The notes below the pieces were generated by a model, which was not told where the DNA came from, made no database searches, and was given only the letters and a program-made list of their open reading frames with translations. Source: Arion vulgaris (Eukaryota; Mollusca; Gastropoda; Stylommatophora; Arionidae). From it: a DNA stretch of 64,000 nucleotides. The position numbers and the translations under genes are program-made. Below are positions 52,421 through 62,640 of this stretch, piece by piece; the stretch's first letter is position 1; each line of letters starts with the position of its first letter. The stretch spans positions 36,422,289-36,486,288 of the forward strand of contig CM036768.1 in NCBI GenBank assembly GCA_020796225.1, written 5' to 3'.

Positions 52421-53600
52421 GTGAAGTGAAGAGAAATGATAAGAGTGAATAGTTATGATACTGAAGTGAAGAGAAATGATAAGAGTGAATAGTTATGATA
52501 CTGAAGTGAAGAGAAATGATAAGAGTGAATAGTTATGATACTGAAGTGAAGAAAAATGATAAGAGTGAATAGTTATGATACTGAAGTGAAGAGAAATGAT
52601 AAGAGTGAATAGTTATGATACTGAAGTGAAGAGAAATGATAAGAGTGAATAGTTATGATACTGAAGTGAAGAGAAATGATAAGAGTGAATAGTTATGATA
52701 CTGAAGTGAAGAAAAATGATAAGAGTGAATAGTTATGATACTGAAGTGAAGAGAAATGATAAGAGTGAATAGTTATGATACTGAAGTGAAGAGAAATGAT
52801 AAGAGTTAATAGTTATGATACTGAAGTGAAGAGAAATGATAAGAGTTAATAGTTATGATACTGAAGTGAAGAGAAATGATAAGAGTGAATAGTTATGATA
52901 CTGAAGTGAAGAAAAATGATAAGAGTGAATAGTTATGATACTGAAGTGAAGAGAAATGATAAGAGTGAATAGTTATGATACTGAAGTGAAGAGAAATGAT
53001 AAGAGTTAATAGTTATGATACTGAAGTGAAGAGAAATGATAAGAGTTAATAGTTATGATACTGAAGTGAAGAGAAATGATAAGAGTTAATAGTTATGATA
53101 CTGAAGTGAAGAGAAATGATAAGAGTGAATAGTTATGATACTGAAGTGAAGAGAAATGATAAGAGTGAATAGTTATGATACTGAAGTGAAGAGAAATGAT
53201 AAGAGTGAATAGTTATGATACTGAAGTGAAGAGAAATGATAAGAGTGAATAGTTATGATACTGAAGTGAAGAGAAATGATAAGAGTGAATAGTTATGATA
53301 CTGAAGTGAAGAAAAATGATAAGAGTGAATAGTTATGATACTGAAGTGAAGAGAAATGATAAGGGTGAATAGTTATGATACTGAAGTGAAGAGAAATGAT
53401 AAGGGTGAATAGTTATGATACTGAAGTGAAGAGAAATGATAAGGGTGAATAGTTATGATACCGAAGTGAAGTTAAAGACAAATTATAAGAGGTGAAGTGA
53501 ATTTAAATGATAAAAGGTAAAGTGAAGACAAATTATAAGAGATGAATGGATATTCTACCGAGATGAAGTGAAGAAAAATTATACGTATGAATTGATAAGC
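52421..53600. repeat. 40-bp minisatellite, 26 copies plus decayed end
   Basis: Unit CTGAAGTGAAGAGAAATGAT then AAGAGTGAATAGTTATGATA. Variants GAAAAATGAT (units at 52541, 52701, 52901, 53301), AAGAGTTAAT (52781, 52821, 52981-53061) and AAGGGTGAAT (last three). Beyond 53460 the copies decay. Confidence 0.97.
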
Positions 53601-54093
53601 AAAGGTTATAGTAAAATGATAGTGGTAAATGCACATAGAACAAAATTCTTCAATGATATCGGTAACAAGACATAAGAAAGTTAAGTAAAAGTTCTGCATC
53701 GTGGAAGATCTATGAGTAGAAGGATACATGGAGTGGTAACAAGGCATATAAGGCATTCAAGACATATAACAAGGAGTCCGTAAGGAAAATTGTATTCCCT
53801 TCATCACCAATAACAAATGTTATATTCCAGTACGATTCATGACACAATAACAATAGGACGAAATTGTACTCACCAAAACTGGCAAACAATGTGAATAACT
53901 TAAACGGCTTGTCGACATCACACATATCACCTGTTACCATAACTAAAACATTTCAATAATGGCACAAGAAATGAACACCAAGTGATAAACAGTATATTCG
54001 TATCAACACTGCTAGAAGTGTCAAGCACAATGTCCCTCCCTATCCAAGGCATAGGATGACACACATATAAAACAGAAGCGAAAGTGAGATAGA
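53601..54093. other. No gene recognised
   Basis: AT-rich; three minus frames of 74-94 codons show no motif. Confidence 0.4.
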
Positions 54094-54101
54094 TTCTAGC
54101 A

Positions 54102-54767
54102 CAGTGGTTCTCAAAGGGTGTGCCCAGACGCACCAGTGTGCCCGGTGACATTACTAGGTGCGCCCAAGGAAATCCCAGATCAGAGGTCCGCCCGAGTGGT
54201 TACCGGGGCCCAAATTGGGATGTAAATAATAGAACCACTGTTACCTGCTGCGCATGTCGTAAGAGGCGGCTAAGGAGGTTGAGCTTGGGGCTAGCGACCC
54301 CACACCGTAAAAACACTAGATGGCTACAGAACGGAGATCGAACCGAGTAAACGCTGGCTGAAACCGGACACATTACCGAAGCATAAGCACCAAAGCTCTA
54401 AATGGTGCTGAAGATGTGACGTAAAACATACCAATGCTAAGACTGCATGAATCAGATTTCTTCATGAATAGAATTTATGGGGAGGTCTGGTACATCGGTC
54501 TGAGCGGTGATCGAGAGAGAGAGAGATCAGAGATCGGCAACGCGGTGCCAGTGGGCACCAGGGTAAAAAATCGCCAAAACACATCAGGTCCATGCTTCTC
54601 ATAGGCAAAAATTAAATGATGAATAAACGTACGTAATATTTTCCAATTATTTATGTATTCATTTGTTTTCTGCATCTTATTTTGTAAGTTTTTGTGTATA
54701 GTGCACCTACGATGTTTTATAGGACTCCAAGTGTGTGCCGACTTCAAAAAAAGTTTCAGAACCACTG
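54102..54767. mobile_element. MITE-V (hAT type), carrying SINE-E2
   Basis: Ends CAGTGGTTCTCAAAGGG / CAGAACCACTG are inverted repeats of the classic hAT form. Flanks TTCTAGCA (54094-54101) and TTCTAGAG (54768-54775), 6/8. Without the insert it aligns with 61726-62045. Confidence 0.88.
54186..54523 (+). mobile_element. SINE-E2 nested in MITE-V
   Basis: Head GTCCGCCCGAGTGGTTACCG, core GTCGTAAGAGGCGGCTAAGG, GCTAGCGACCCCACACCGTA, AATGGTGCTGAAGATGTGAC, GTCTGAGCGGTGATCGAGAG tail. Perfect 9-bp target duplication AGATCAGAG at 54177-54185 and 54524-54532. Confidence 0.93.
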
Positions 54768-54817
54768 TTCTAGAGAAATGTTATTTAACATTACTAGGAA
54801 AATCACCAGCAAATGAT

Positions 54818-55262
54818 GCCTCTGTGTCGTAGATGTTAAGAGCTTGCCTCTCGTTTTAAAGGTACTCGGTTCATTCCCGAGTGGAGATATCGGGATATTT
54901 TGTTTGAGCTCCGTGATGTCAGTATAGGTGAGATCAAGTTTCTAGTCCTATCAGAAACGGACGTTACAACGTAGGTTCTGTGTTCAAGTCAAGCACGTAA
55001 AAGAAAAGAACCCTTGACATTTTTAAATCGAGAAGAGCAAGCTGGAAAGTCGCTGTTCGAGCAAAATTCATTAGAAAGATATTTAAAAAAACCATTCGGA
55101 TAAAATATGTTCACCATTTTAAAAATTACAACAGGGACCCCCTCCGGTGATACGGAGCTCGTGCACTGCCGCTGAGATTTTCCTGTGTAAGAAAGAGATC
55201 AGAGCACACGTGGTTACTCACCGAAATGCAATGACGAGTCTTATCAATGAATCACTCAATCA
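54818..55262 (+). mobile_element. SINE-N, full-length
   Basis: Head TGCCTCTGTGTCGTAGATGT, B-box-like CGGTTCATTCCCG, TCAGTATAGGTGAGATCAAG, GCTGGAAAGTCGCTGTTCG, CGGAGCTCGTGCACTGCCGC, AGAGCACACGTGGTTACTCA, ATCA-type tail. Good second reference for the family. Confidence 0.88.
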
Positions 55263-55435
55263 CAAATTCAAAAAATTATTTTGGTATTTAATGTGTCTCC
55301 AAATCAAAAGTAAGGAAGACTTGAATATTGGTTTGGGTGTGTGAGCTTTTTTTTGGGGGAATATGACTGTCAGGGGCGTATATTTGTCTGACCAACAGCA
55401 CACGATGAAGAAAAAAAGGGCATACAGCCGAAGAA

Positions 55436-55663
55436 TTTACTTCACAGCTCCAGATTTTACACCATATGGCTCGCTTCCTCTCCACAGAAGTAGGACGCGC
55501 CACTTGTCGAGAGTATTGCCCAAAGCAGGAACTCCGTAGCTCCGACAACAATTCTAGGGATTTCTGGGGGAAATGTACTTGTGAACAAAACGTTGCTGTC
55601 CGAATTCGAACCTACGGTTTCCGGAAGCAAGGCAAAAGCGCAATCACTTAACTACAGATACTA
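55436..55663 (-). mobile_element. SINE-C
   Basis: Reverse: TCTGTAGTTAAGTGATTGCG, B-box region GGTTCGAATTCGG, GGAGTTCCTGCTTTGGGCAA, CCACAGGAAGCGAGCC-like, ATATGGTGTAAAATC. Confidence 0.82.
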
Positions 55664-56177
55664 TGAATGGTATGGTCAATACATTACATTTATAAAATAA
55701 ACGTAGAGTCGATTTGAGAGAAGCTTGTAAGTGGGGTAACATATCCTATCATAATTTTAGAACTTTGAACACAGACCACTCACCTGGGAAACAAGACTGT
55801 GCTAACAGGTAAATTAATAAACATACAAATAATTATACAGAATTGTTTTGAGAATAGCTATTGCTATTTTATTTGTTATGTAGGTATCAAACCATCTGAG
55901 CAGGCACGCTCTGCAACCCAGAACAACCTGTTTGAATCCAGCGATAGCTACATGAAAATAAATTTACTTTGTAATTAATAAAATATATCCAAGAAAATTA
56001 AAGATTAGCTATTATAGATCTCCAACTGCTAGCAACGAACCGCATTACATGGAGATCTAAAACCTCTGCCCTATGTGCCGCCTTTGACACGAAAGGAACA
56101 AACTAACTAACTAATTATAATATTAACCACAACTTCAGTCACCCATAACGGAATAAATTGTTTCAAGAATACTTCCG
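55664..56177. other. No gene recognised
   Basis: AT-rich; nothing recognisable apart from a short B-box-like GTTTGAATCCAGC near 55933. Confidence 0.4.
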
Positions 56178-56430
56178 GGTTTTATTTTTCTTCGAACGAT
56201 CCATATCTACCACTCTTTGTGAACTGTATATGATCCGATCCTAAGAGCGTTTGTACGTGGTGCCAGTTATGCGCCTACAAGTAGGCCAGACAACCGATTT
56301 CTGCGACGCTTTTTATTTACTAGGATAGCTTCCCTAGGCCCCTACCTTAGTCTCCTTTTACGACATGCCTTGAAGGTCGCAGTGGTACTATTCTTTGCTT
56401 TCCTTGCGAGCCTCGGTAACACGGTGACTT
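56178..56430 (-). mobile_element. SINE-B
   Basis: Full-length in reverse; core GTCGTAAAAGGAGACTAAGG, CTACTTGTAGGCGCATAACT, AGAAAAATA end in place of a clean GAA tail. Confidence 0.88.
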
Positions 56431-56461
56431 CGTAAATCACATGGCAGCAATTTAACTATAT

Positions 56462-57148
56462 GCAGGAAAAGTAGTCACCAAACATTGACATGGCACAAAT
56501 AGACATGCACCAAACATAAACATGCGACCAACATAAGACATGCGCACAAACATAAGACATGCACCAAACATTAGAGCACCAAACATTAGACATGCGCACC
56601 AAACATAAGATATGTACCAAAGATAGACATGCGCACCAAACATAAAATGCGACCAAACATAGACATGCGCACTAAACATAAGACATGCGCACCAAACATA
56701 AGACATGCGCACCAAACATAAGACATGAGCACCAAACATAAGACATGCGCACCAAACATAAGACATGAGCACCAAACATAAGACATGCACCAAACATAAG
56801 ACATGCGCACCAAATATAAGACATTGACCGAACATAGACATGCGCACCAAACATTAGACATACGCAAACATTGATATCGCACAAACATAAGACATGCGCA
56901 CAAACATAAGACATGCGCACCAAACATTAGACATGCACAAACATAAGATATCGCATCAAAATAGGACATCGCACCAAACATAAGACATGCGCACCAAACA
57001 TAAGACATGCGACAAACATAAGACATGCACACAAACATAAGACATGAAACATAAGACATGCGCACCAAATATAAGACATGTGCACCAAACATAAGACATG
57101 CGCACCAAACATAAGATATGCACAAACATAAGACATGCGCACCACATA
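56462..57148. repeat. 20-bp minisatellite, ~34 copies
   Basis: Unit AACATAAGACATGCGCACCA with frequent small deletions. 20 bp is not a multiple of three, so the minus strand cycles through three codon phases (GAHVLCLVRMSYVWCACLMF). Not a gene. Confidence 0.95.
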
Positions 57149-57357
57149 ATTGGTGTTAAATTTCTGGTAGAATCGATTCCCTAGTCGCCCGTTTGACAAT
57201 TAGTACCCAGAAGGTATTTCTAAATTGGGAGAAAATTTGATCTATGTGACTTTTATGTACGGTGCTCTAACACTGCAAAAGTACTGGGTTCACGCCCCCT
57301 GTAGAGCAATCGGTCTTCTTCTCTTCCGTCTCTTTTTATTGCCGAATTATTGTCTTC

Positions 57358-57602
57358 ATTGTATCGAGCTTTACCCCATATGGCTCAGTTCTCTCTTTCT
57401 CTCTCTCTCTCTCTCACTCACTCTCTGCAGGAATGGCCCGACACCTGACGAAACTAGTGCACAAAGCACGAACTCCGTAGCTCCGGCAAAAATCCTAGGT
57501 GTCTCTGAAAAAAATGCAATCCTGAATAGAACGGCGAGGTCCATATTTGAACCCACCATCTTCAGAACGCAAGGTAATGGTTTAACCACTTATAAGCAGA
57601 AA
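57358..57602 (-). mobile_element. SINE-C with internal (CT)n
   Basis: Reverse SINE-C from TATGGGGTAAAGC to AAGTGGTTAAACCATTACC. A (TC)n run of ~45 bp lies exactly within the GAGAGGGACCGAG segment, apparently grown from GAGAG. Confidence 0.82.
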
Positions 57603-57604
57603 TC

Positions 57605-57735
57605 TCTAAAGCGGGATTTTCTCCAGCAATCTCTGATTTCAATGTAGTGAGATTGAGTTCCTAGTCCTATAGGAGACGGACGATAAAACGTAAGTCCCAT
57701 GCTCAGATTGAGAACGAAAAAGAACCTTTAGCAGT
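57605..57735 (+). mobile_element. SINE-N internal fragment
   Basis: GATTTTCTCCAGCAATCTCT, AATGTAGTGAGATTGAGTTC, CTAGTCCTATAGGAGACGGA, GTAAGTCCCATGCTCAGATT. Confidence 0.75.
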
Positions 57736-57739
57736 TGGA

Positions 57740-57935
57740 CCTTTAGCGTCTTTTCTTTCTTGAACACTTTACCTTCCACTTCAGTACCTGCTTTGTTACT
57801 CTTTGACCATTTCTTCTCAGAGTATGCCCAATATATCTTCATCTTCTCTTTATGATAACAGTTGTTACTAGTAGTTGACTAAACATTTCTCTAATGTCAT
57901 CACTACTGAATTCGTCCCACATTATGTTCATTATT
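57740..57935 (-). mobile_element. LINE-l fragment
   Basis: Reverse: TCATAAAGAGAAGATGAAGA (KRRW-type block), GAGAAGAAATGGTCAAAGAG, CAGGTACTGAAGTGGAAGG; matches 18410-18600. Confidence 0.75.
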
Positions 57936-57957
57936 TTACAATCATCTATTTTCAAAT

Positions 57958-58085
57958 GCATTCTTTCCTCTTTCTCTCTTTCTCTATCTCTATCTCTCTC
58001 TTCTCTTTCTCTCTCTCTCTTTCTTTTTCTTTCTCTCTTCTCTCTCTTCTCTCTCTCTTCTCTCTCTCTCTCTCTCTCTCTCTCG
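57958..58085. repeat. (CT)n-rich microsatellite
   Basis: TCTC/TTTC runs ~125 bp long. Confidence 0.95.
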
Positions 58086-58089
58086 CGAT

Positions 58090-58589
58090 CGTTCTTATAT
58101 CGTTTTTATCATTCTAATGTGATATATAAACAGTCAAACATCAAGAACGAATGTACTTGCACAGCCTTCAGTACCTATTGAAGCTCAGGTGATTATCCTT
58201 TGGTGGTGTGTTCGGTTTCCAGGGTCACCACGAGGAGATGAGGGCATGGTCTAGATTAGTGCCAGCTCACTAATCCTGGCGCGCCGTTGTCCCCATGAGC
58301 ATTTGACCTCTCACAAATGTATTCAACTTACTCTCTATATCTCGAAATATAATAATATATCTACTAAATATAAACGTATGTGGTAGTATATATATATATA
58401 TGTAGAAATATATAAGTTGAAACATATATATAGCAGATATATGTAGAAAACTACAGATGCAACGCACCTGACACAGGATAAAAAAAACTAAAACTCCTCA
58501 CGACGCTTCACGGCACATGTGGATAAAACAGGACTAAATACGAATATATCCGTCAGAGATATCAGTAACATCCAGAGACTTTAAAAAAT
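58090..58589. other. No gene recognised
   Basis: A short piece at 58186-58225 (ATTATCCTTTGGTGGTGTGT) resembles SINE-E2 in reverse; (TA)n near 58385. Otherwise nothing. Confidence 0.4.
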
Positions 58590-58865
58590 TAACAATGCAA
58601 TACCAATAACAGCACATTTGTTGTGTTGCACGCATCTATGAAAGAAAAACATTTTAAGTGTGCAATGTAAGATCAATAACAGCACATTTGTTGTGTTGCA
58701 CGCATCTATGAAAGAAAAAAACATTTTTAAGTGTGCAATGTAATATCAATAACAGCACAATTGTTGTGCTTCACGAATCTATGGAAACATGAACGTCCAG
58801 AAATTAACAATGTAATACCAATAACAACACAATTGTTGTGTTGCACGCATCTATGAAAGAATATC
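58590..58865. repeat. ~72-bp tandem repeat, 4 copies
   Basis: Unit CAATAACAGCACATTTGTTG, TGTTGCACGCATCTATGAAA, GAAAAACATTTTAAGTGTGC, AATGTAATAC. Starts at 58604, 58674, 58747 and 58819; the last two differ most. Confidence 0.92.
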
Positions 58866-59754
58866 TTCAACACAGTCACCAAAAAAAACAGACTAAATAA
58901 CACGCAATTTTAACAATAACAGCAAATAGAATTCAACGGTAAAATCGAAACCGTCTGATGAAATTTTAAATATATGTTAAAACTAAAACTATCACCAAAT
59001 ATATTGATAAAATTCACCTCCGTGTTCGCACCAACAGTAAGGCAACAACCAATAACTGAAAACAGACGGTTTACAAATGGCGGTCCGTCGTTTGACTTGT
59101 TAGATCCAGATCGTATCTGCCCGTATGTGTGTTGTTAGGCATTCCCTATACGGGCTGCACTTTTCGTATTGATTACTGTGGTGAGCATTTGATTAACAAA
59201 TGGTATAACAAACACTAGAGAAAGAGGGAAAGAGAAAGAGAGAGAGAGAGTTTGAAATTGGAGTTAAGTCTAATCTATTCGAGATGAGAAAGGATATTAA
59301 ATGTAAAAGTTAGGGGAAATTGTTGTGTGCTGGTGGTGAAGATGAGTGTGTTAGTGTGTTAGTGTGTTAGTGATATACAGGACCGTGTTGTAATGGTTGT
59401 GTGTGTAAGGTTAACATAAAGAATGTATTGGTGTGTACAATAGCGGTGTGTAGAAGTATGATCACACAGTCAGTATATACCAGCTTCGTTACAGTATATG
59501 AGGAATATCTTCACAGCACTCCGGGAAGTGTTTCACCCCCAACACTTCCATAAAGAAGTAAATTGTGGAAGAGAAGAAGAAGAACTCCGGGCATGTCCAT
59601 AGGTGCTCTAATCTCCGTCTAAAAAAAATACAGTAGCGTCCAGCGGCCCAATACGCCAGTTCGATGATGATTAATCATTCTCTATGCATATTTAGTATGT
59701 CGGGTTTTTTTCGGGTTGTACCAATATCGATACCTATCTCTCTCAATCTGGTCA
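58866..59754. other. No gene recognised; one hairpin
   Basis: A 9-bp perfect inverted repeat GGAAGTGTT ... AACACTTCC at ~59523-59549, loop of eight bases. Short (GTGTTAGT)n near 59345. No coding signal. Confidence 0.5.
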
Positions 59755-60140
59755 GAGACTAAGTTTCACAATCCTGAAATCCCTCTGTTCGGAAAGAATC
59801 ACACCGGGCAGACCAATAGTGCTCCGTTTCCCCAACAGGTGTGTCACAATCCTGAAATTCCTCTGTTCGGAAAGAATCACACCGGGCAGACCAATAGTGC
59901 TCAGTTTCCCAACAGGTGTGTCACAATCCTGAAATCCTCTGTTCGGAAAGAATCACACCGGGCAAAGACCAATAGTGCCTCGTTCGAACAACGGTGTGTG
60001 TTCACATCCGGGCAGACCAATAGTGCTCAGTTTCCCAACAGGTGTGTCACACCTGGAGACAGACCAATAGTGCTCAGTTTCCCAACAGGTGTGTCACACG
60101 GGCAGACCAATAGTGCTCAGTTTCCAACAGGTGGTAAGGG
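59755..60140. repeat. 78-bp repeat with shortening units
   Basis: First units are CACAATCCTGAAATCCCTCT, GTTCGGAAAGAATCACACCG, GGCAGACCAATAGTGCTCAG, TTTCCCAACAGGTGTGT. Later units (60000 on) keep only ~45 bp (CGGGCAGACCAATAGTGCTC onward). An open frame of 161 codons spans it because 78 is divisible by three. Confidence 0.93.
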
Positions 60141-60259
60141 TATGCATACTGATGGGCTCCATGGCTTGCTAAACACTCTTCTCTCTTCCTCTCGGCATTA
60201 GTTCTTGTACAACATGTAAATATAATCTTCATAAATCGCTGGATAAATTAAACATCAAT

Positions 60260-60720
60260 TTTAGTGTCATCGTACAACAGTAGATCGCCAAGAGACCCAA
60301 GAACATCCCCCTTATCTATCCTAAACTCCCAGACAATTGATGTTGTCGATACAAGCATGTCCGGCTACGATTGTCTCCATCCCCTCTGTGCCCCTGTGGC
60401 ACCGCTGAACAAACCACAGAACATGTTCTGCAAGACTGTCCCTGTATGCCTCCAGAAAGGAATGCAGGCCCTACAACAAACACACATTCAAAAACATGGG
60501 ACCAGAGATGACAACAGTCGACTTCATCATAGAACGCATCTCAGTATAATCATCAAACACATGGTACCAGAGAATGTACAGACAACAGTCGACTTTATCA
60601 TAAGAACGCCTAACGTAATCATCAAAACTACATGGCACCAGAGATGAGCTCCAGACAACAGTCGACTTCATCATAAGAACGCGTCTAACAGTATAATCAT
60701 CAAAATAGCGATCGCAAAGA
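60260..60720 (+). mobile_element. LINE-p-like 3' end, terminus triplicated
   Basis: KHVRLRLSPSPLCPCGTAEQ, TTEHVLQDCPCMPPERNAGP gives the Cys-Cys-His-Cys knuckle. The terminal TTVDFIIRT segment (ACAACAGTCGACTTCATCAT) is repeated three times at 60510, 60585 and 60655, then AAAGAAGAAGAC. Confidence 0.8.
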
Positions 60721-60797
60721 AGAAGACAAGCCTGTCCGTTCTCGAATTGCCATATTTCGAAACCATCTGTTTAAAATGTGGTCTAAATGTGAAATAT

Positions 60798-61019
60798 TGA
60801 CTGCAGTGCAGCGGGTTTCCTATATGGCTCCGCCCCTGTCGGCAGAAAGGCACGGCATCTGCCGAGAGTGTTGCACAGAGCGCGAACACCGTAGTTGCCG
60901 TAACGATCCTAGGGGTGACATGAAAAAGTTGCACATGTGACTCGGTCCGAATTTGAATATTCGACCATCAGAACGACAGACAAACGTCTTAAACACATCG
61001 GTATAGCGAGTCCCTAAGC
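60798..61019 (-). mobile_element. SINE-C
   Basis: Reverse: TTCGCGCTCTGTGCAACACT, GGCAGATGCCGTGCCTTTCT, GACAGGGGCGGAGCCATATA, AAACCCGCTGCACTG. The head meets MITE-U. Confidence 0.8.
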
Positions 61020-61364
61020 TATAGATTCCCAAACTTTTTCGGCCCACCGCCCACTTTGCATGACATAAACTAAACTTACTAAACTTTGTAACACCCCCAT
61101 TATAAGTTTGCCAACGCCCCCGTTATATATATACATGCTCTATTTTCACTTTGACATAGAAAACTGATATATATTTCCTGTCAGACATGGTCAATTTTCA
61201 AATCATTATATACATGAAATAGAAAATTGATGAAAAAATGGATTGTGTAAGATGGGCATAAGATGAATTAAAATGCAGAATTCTAATTTTTAACGACTAT
61301 TCAATCGCAAAATCACGAACAAAATCTCCCCCAAAGTGGGGGTACGCCCACTTTGGAACCCATG
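61020..61364. mobile_element. MITE-U (hAT type), copy 2
   Basis: Ends TATAGATTCCCAAAC / CTTTGGAACCCATG flanked by CCCTAAGC (61012-61019) and TCCTAAGC (61365-61372), 7/8. Interior matches 25848-26240 (TTTTTCGGCCCACCGCCCAC, GACATAGAAAACTGATATAT, CAATCGCAAAATCACGAA). Confidence 0.87.
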
Positions 61365-61493
61365 TCCTAAGCTATATGTATGGGTCAAGAACAGATTTCA
61401 ATCTTATTATTCAATAATTCAACAACACTTTGGCACTTGCCATTCCTTATAATGTCACGTAAGAAATAGTGTTGGGAATTGTAAGTTCATGCA

Positions 61494-61658
61494 CAGTGGC
61501 GGATCGTGGTCATTTTTGTTAATGGGGCCAGCACAAATTTTAGGAAAAATCATGGTTTTTGGGTTGGGTCATATTTTAGTATTTACTATTATTTGTATAT
61601 TCCGGGAAGATTATGGTAGGCCTGGGACCCACTGGCCCTTAATGGCCAGCCGTCCCTG
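61494..61658. mobile_element. MITE-J (hAT type), subfamily 2
   Basis: Termini CAGTGGCGGATCGT / GCCAGCCGTCCCTG. Perfect 8-bp target duplication TTCATGCA at 61486-61493 and 61659-61666; the decisive copy for assigning the hAT type. Confidence 0.96.
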
Positions 61659-61725
61659 TTCATGCATGTTCTATCCAACAAAGGCAAGAGCTAGCATTGG
61701 AATGATCTAGTACAAGAGGTTATAT

Positions 61726-62045
61726 TTGTGAGTCTCAAAGGGTGTGAAGAGGTGCACAAGTGTGCCCGGTGAGACTCCAAAGTGTGCAATAAGAAAATCC
61801 CAGAACAGGGTCGGCAAGTGATACCAGCGGGTACCAGGGTAACGAAATCGCCAAGACACATCAGGCACATGCTTCTCATAGGCAGAAATAAAAAAATGAA
61901 TAAATGTGCGTAGCATTTTCTGTAATTATTTCTGTATTTCTTTGCTTTCTGCATCTTTATTTATTAAGTTTTTGGGTATAGTGCATCTACGATTTTGTGT
62001 ATAACTTCAAGTGTGCTAGGACTTCGAAAAGTTTGAAAACCACTG
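61726..62045. mobile_element. MITE-V (hAT type), uninterrupted
   Basis: 320 bp. Ends TTGTGAGTCTCAAAGG / TTTGAAAACCACTG. Perfect 8-bp target duplication GGTTATAT at 61718-61725 and 62046-62053. Confidence 0.93.
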
Positions 62046-62109
62046 GGTTATATCAACGAGGATAAACATTGGAAATGAAAGTGGATACATTAAGTATGAA
62101 ACTGAACAG

Positions 62110-62235
62110 ACATTTACATGTGGCTCGGAAATGTAATCCTGGAAGCAAGAGGAGTAGGGAAAGACATACAGAGACATGGAGACGAACTGTAGACTGAGAA
62201 TATGAGGGAATGACTTGGAATGAACTAGGTTAGTT
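62110..62235 (+). mobile_element. LINE-k-like C-terminal fragment
   Basis: CNPGSKRSRERHTETWRRTV and EYEGMTWNEL resemble the NPQGNRSRGRPRNTWRRELE block of LINE-k at 16470-16540. Short and degenerate. Confidence 0.5.
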
Positions 62236-62254
62236 TGATAATGACAGGTTTCTA

Positions 62255-62492
62255 GTTAATTACATATCCGTTACAGGACTTTGCGAACCAACCCCAGCTT
62301 TTAACGCTGTTTGTGATTTTCTAGGCATTATTACGTTCAGTAGTTTGCCATTGCTTTCTGAACGGGTGGTACCATCGTCCTTTGTTAAAATCCACGCAAA
62401 CAATTTGCAACCAAACTGTCCGCAGCGTGATTGAACTCAGAACGTCGGGGTTAATAGACCAAGTCACTAACCCCTAAGCCACAGAGATTTAG
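62255..62492 (-). mobile_element. SINE-F, variant
   Basis: Same variant as 23480-23715 (CATTATTACGTTCAGTAGTT, GAACGGGTGGTACCATCGTC, GAACGTCGGGGTTAATAGAC). The two copies are closer to each other than to other SINE-F copies. Confidence 0.85.
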
Positions 62493-62640
62493 TTGGGGGA
62501 ATGTGCTGATACCGTATACGTCATGAAGAGTCAGAGAAGAAAATGCAGTACTAAAGATGCAGTACTAAAGATGCAGTACTAGAGGTTGATCTTCGTCCTA
62601 CTCCGACATCAGAGGTATTAATAATTATATTATTATTATT

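Noticed and set aside
56452..57199. Cys/Met-rich frames up to 179 codons on the minus strand
   Set aside because: Phase-cycling translation of the 20-bp minisatellite.
59523..59549. 9-bp hairpin as a terminator or mobile-element end
   Set aside because: No T-run, no target duplication and no second copy in the window.
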